A stretch of 64,000 nt of DNA from JAWPMT01 sp965267435 (GTDB lineage: Bacteria; Bacteroidota; Bacteroidia; Cytophagales; Cyclobacteriaceae). Location: NCBI GenBank assembly GCA_965267435.1, contig OZ253960.1, positions 868,001 through 932,000 on the forward strand, in the 5' to 3' direction. Below are positions 62,622 to 64,000 of the stretch, piece after piece. The notes under the pieces were generated by a model. The model ran no database searches. It saw only the letters and a program-made list of their open reading frames with translations, and was not told where the DNA came from. Made by a program: the position numbers and the translations under genes. Every line of letters begins with the position of its first letter. Position 1 is the stretch's first letter.

Positions 62622-64000
62622 ATGAGAATTTCAATCAAGTTAAAACCATTGCTCAAGCTAGCTCTTGGCTACAGTATGTTACTAGGAGCATGCTCATCAC
62701 CAACTATAAATCAAGAAGCAAAAATAGCCTCAGACCATTTTGACCCAAAAGGGAAAGCGCCAACAGCAGCGACTGTTGCCAAATGGGAGGCACTCAAGAA
62801 TAAAATGCCTTTTGAAGATGTACGGGATTTTGCGGAACAAGAAAAGGGTTTTATCGCTGCGCCTGACTACAAAGAAATTAAAGCTGATGCAGGACACGTC
62901 GCATGGAGTATGGGGAAATATGAATTCTTATTAGAGGATAAGGACTACCAAAGCATCCACCCTTCTTTGCAAAGACAAGCGACTCTTAATATGAATTATG
63001 GGTTATACGAAGTAATTGATGGAATATATCAGGTAAGAGGCTATGACCTGGCCAATATTACTTTTGTCAGAAGTGATAACGGGTGGATTGTCTTTGATCC
63101 GCTCACAGCCAAGGAAACAGCACGTGCGGCGTTGGAATTTATTAATGAACAATTAGGTGCTCGACCCGTGGTGGCTGTGGTGTATTCGCATTCTCATGGT
63201 GATCACTGGGGTGGAGTTAGAGGAGTCGCAGATGAGGAGGATGTGAGATCAGGAAAAGTGAAAATAATTGCTCCTGATGGCTTCATGCAACATGCCGTCT
63301 CTGAAAACATCTACGCCGGAAATGCGATGACAAGGAGAATGTTTCTACAGTATGGTGTGTTGTTGCCCGCTGATCCTTTCGGTCACGTAGATCAAGCCAT
63401 CGGAAAAAACACAGCTGCTGGAGATTTAGGACTGATTGCTCCCAATCTGATCATTGAAGATGATATTCAGAATCTCACAATTGATGGCGTCAAAATGGTG
63501 TTTCAATTGACGCCAGATACTGAAGCCCCTTCGGAAATGAACACCTACTTTCCGGATATGAAAGCATTTTGGGCTGCTGAAAATATTGTTGCCACCATTC
63601 ACAATATCTACACGCTTAGGGGTGCGATGGTAAGAGACGCGCTCAATTGGTCAAAAAACATCAACGAGGCACTTTATCTATTTGGCCAGGAAGCAGAGGT
63701 CATGTTTGCCTCCCACTCATGGCCAAGATGGGGAAATGAAAGAATACAAGAAGTAATGAAAGACCAACGAGATGCATACGCGCATTTGAACAATGGGGTA
63801 CTGCATTTAGTAAATCAAGGCGTTACATTAAACGAAATTCACAATGAATACAAAGTGCCAGAAAGTCTACAGGATAGCTGGCAGGCCAGGTCTTATCATG
63901 GGTCACCTGAAAACAATAGCAGGGGAGTCGTCAACAGATACTTAGGGCATTGGGATGGAAATCCTGCGAATCTGATTCCGCTATCTCCTTATGAGTCCTC
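62622..64000 (+). CDS. Alkyl/aryl sulfatase, BDS1/SdsA1 type, 3' truncated
   Basis: 459 codons are visible and the frame runs off the window. It has a lipoprotein leader (LLGACSS). The metallo-beta-lactamase zinc motif HSHGDHWGG matches SdsA1/BDS1, and NIYTLRGA and ASHSWPRWG are also characteristic. These enzymes split alkyl sulfates such as dodecyl sulfate to alcohol and sulfate. An anchor in the outer or inner membrane is expected. The last ~200 residues (SCP2-like domain) lie beyond the edge. Confidence 0.88.
   Translation, partial: MRISIKLKPLLKLALGYSMLLGACSSPTINQEAKIASDHFDPKGKAPTAATVAKWEALKNKMPFEDVRDFAEQEKGFIAAPDYKEIKADAGHVAWSMGKYEFLLEDKDYQSIHPSLQRQATLNMNYGLYEVIDGIYQVRGYDLANITFVRSDNGWIVFDPLTAKETARAALEFINEQLGARPVVAVVYSHSHGDHWGGVRGVADEEDVRSGKVKIIAPDGFMQHAVSENIYAGNAMTRRMFLQYGVLLPADPFGHVDQAIGKNTAAGDLGLIAPNLIIEDDIQNLTIDGVKMVFQLTPDTEAPSEMNTYFPDMKAFWAAENIVATIHNIYTLRGAMVRDALNWSKNINEALYLFGQEAEVMFASHSWPRWGNERIQEVMKDQRDAYAHLNNGVLHLVNQGVTLNEIHNEYKVPESLQDSWQARSYHGSPENNSRGVVNRYLGHWDGNPANLIPLSPYES

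Overview
The window is a 64 kb chromosomal piece from a member of the Bacteroidota, most likely the Cytophagales. Three things point there: a C-terminal type IX secretion sorting domain in the first gene, membrane-anchored AraC regulators, PadR plus prefix-domain permease and DUF6090 families, and several upstream regions with the Bacteroidota promoter pattern TTTG-N19-21-TAnnTTTG. Base composition is moderately GC-rich in most genes and clearly AT-richer after about 59.2 kb. I found no rRNA, tRNA, CRISPR array, transposase or integrase gene.

Layout. 0-6 kb: a truncated surface protein coupled to a secreted caspase-like protease, a YbjN-like secreted protein, and a hydrolase/flavin monooxygenase pair. 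6-17.4 kb: an M16 zinc protease, then a complete efflux operon (TetR regulator, TolC-like channel, HlyD-like lipoprotein adaptor, two ATPases, two ABC-2 permeases) and a family-10-like glycosyl hydrolase. 17.4-19.5 kb: a small c-type haem protein, a DUF1772 membrane protein and an NmrA-like oxidoreductase behind a promoter region rich in dyads. 19.5-27.5 kb: a VWA protein, a TPR-LytS histidine kinase with its LytTR response regulator, a TolB-like lipoprotein and two membrane-anchored AraC regulators. 27.6-36.5 kb: mostly single secreted or metabolic genes (SolA-like oxidase, a HExxH protein, PIG-L deacetylase, CBM9-like protein, S9 peptidase). 36.5-42.6 kb: a PadR-controlled MacB/FtsX-type permease and the three-gene proton-translocating transhydrogenase.

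42.9-50.1 kb: an outer-membrane porin with an unusual N-terminus, two antibiotic-biosynthesis-monooxygenase (ABM) proteins divergent from a GATase1-AraC regulator, an EamA exporter and a type II haloacid dehalogenase. 50.2-56.3 kb: a five-gene molybdenum hydroxylase operon (small, large and medium subunits plus MoxR ATPase and CoxE-like VWA protein). The spaces between genes from 45.5 to 57.8 kb are full of dispersed palindromic repeats.

The most unusual part is 57.8-64 kb. An intact phenylacetate-CoA-ligase-like gene (paaK) is followed by AT-rich accessory genes (a hydrolase, a DUF6090 protein, an outer-membrane protein plus alkyl sulfatase). The 3' end of paaK recurs as orphan copies between these genes. 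In the first orphan copy, the differences from paaK over the last 16 codons are all synonymous. This looks like a site where accessory genes were repeatedly inserted at the end of paaK, with a new gene end supplied each time.
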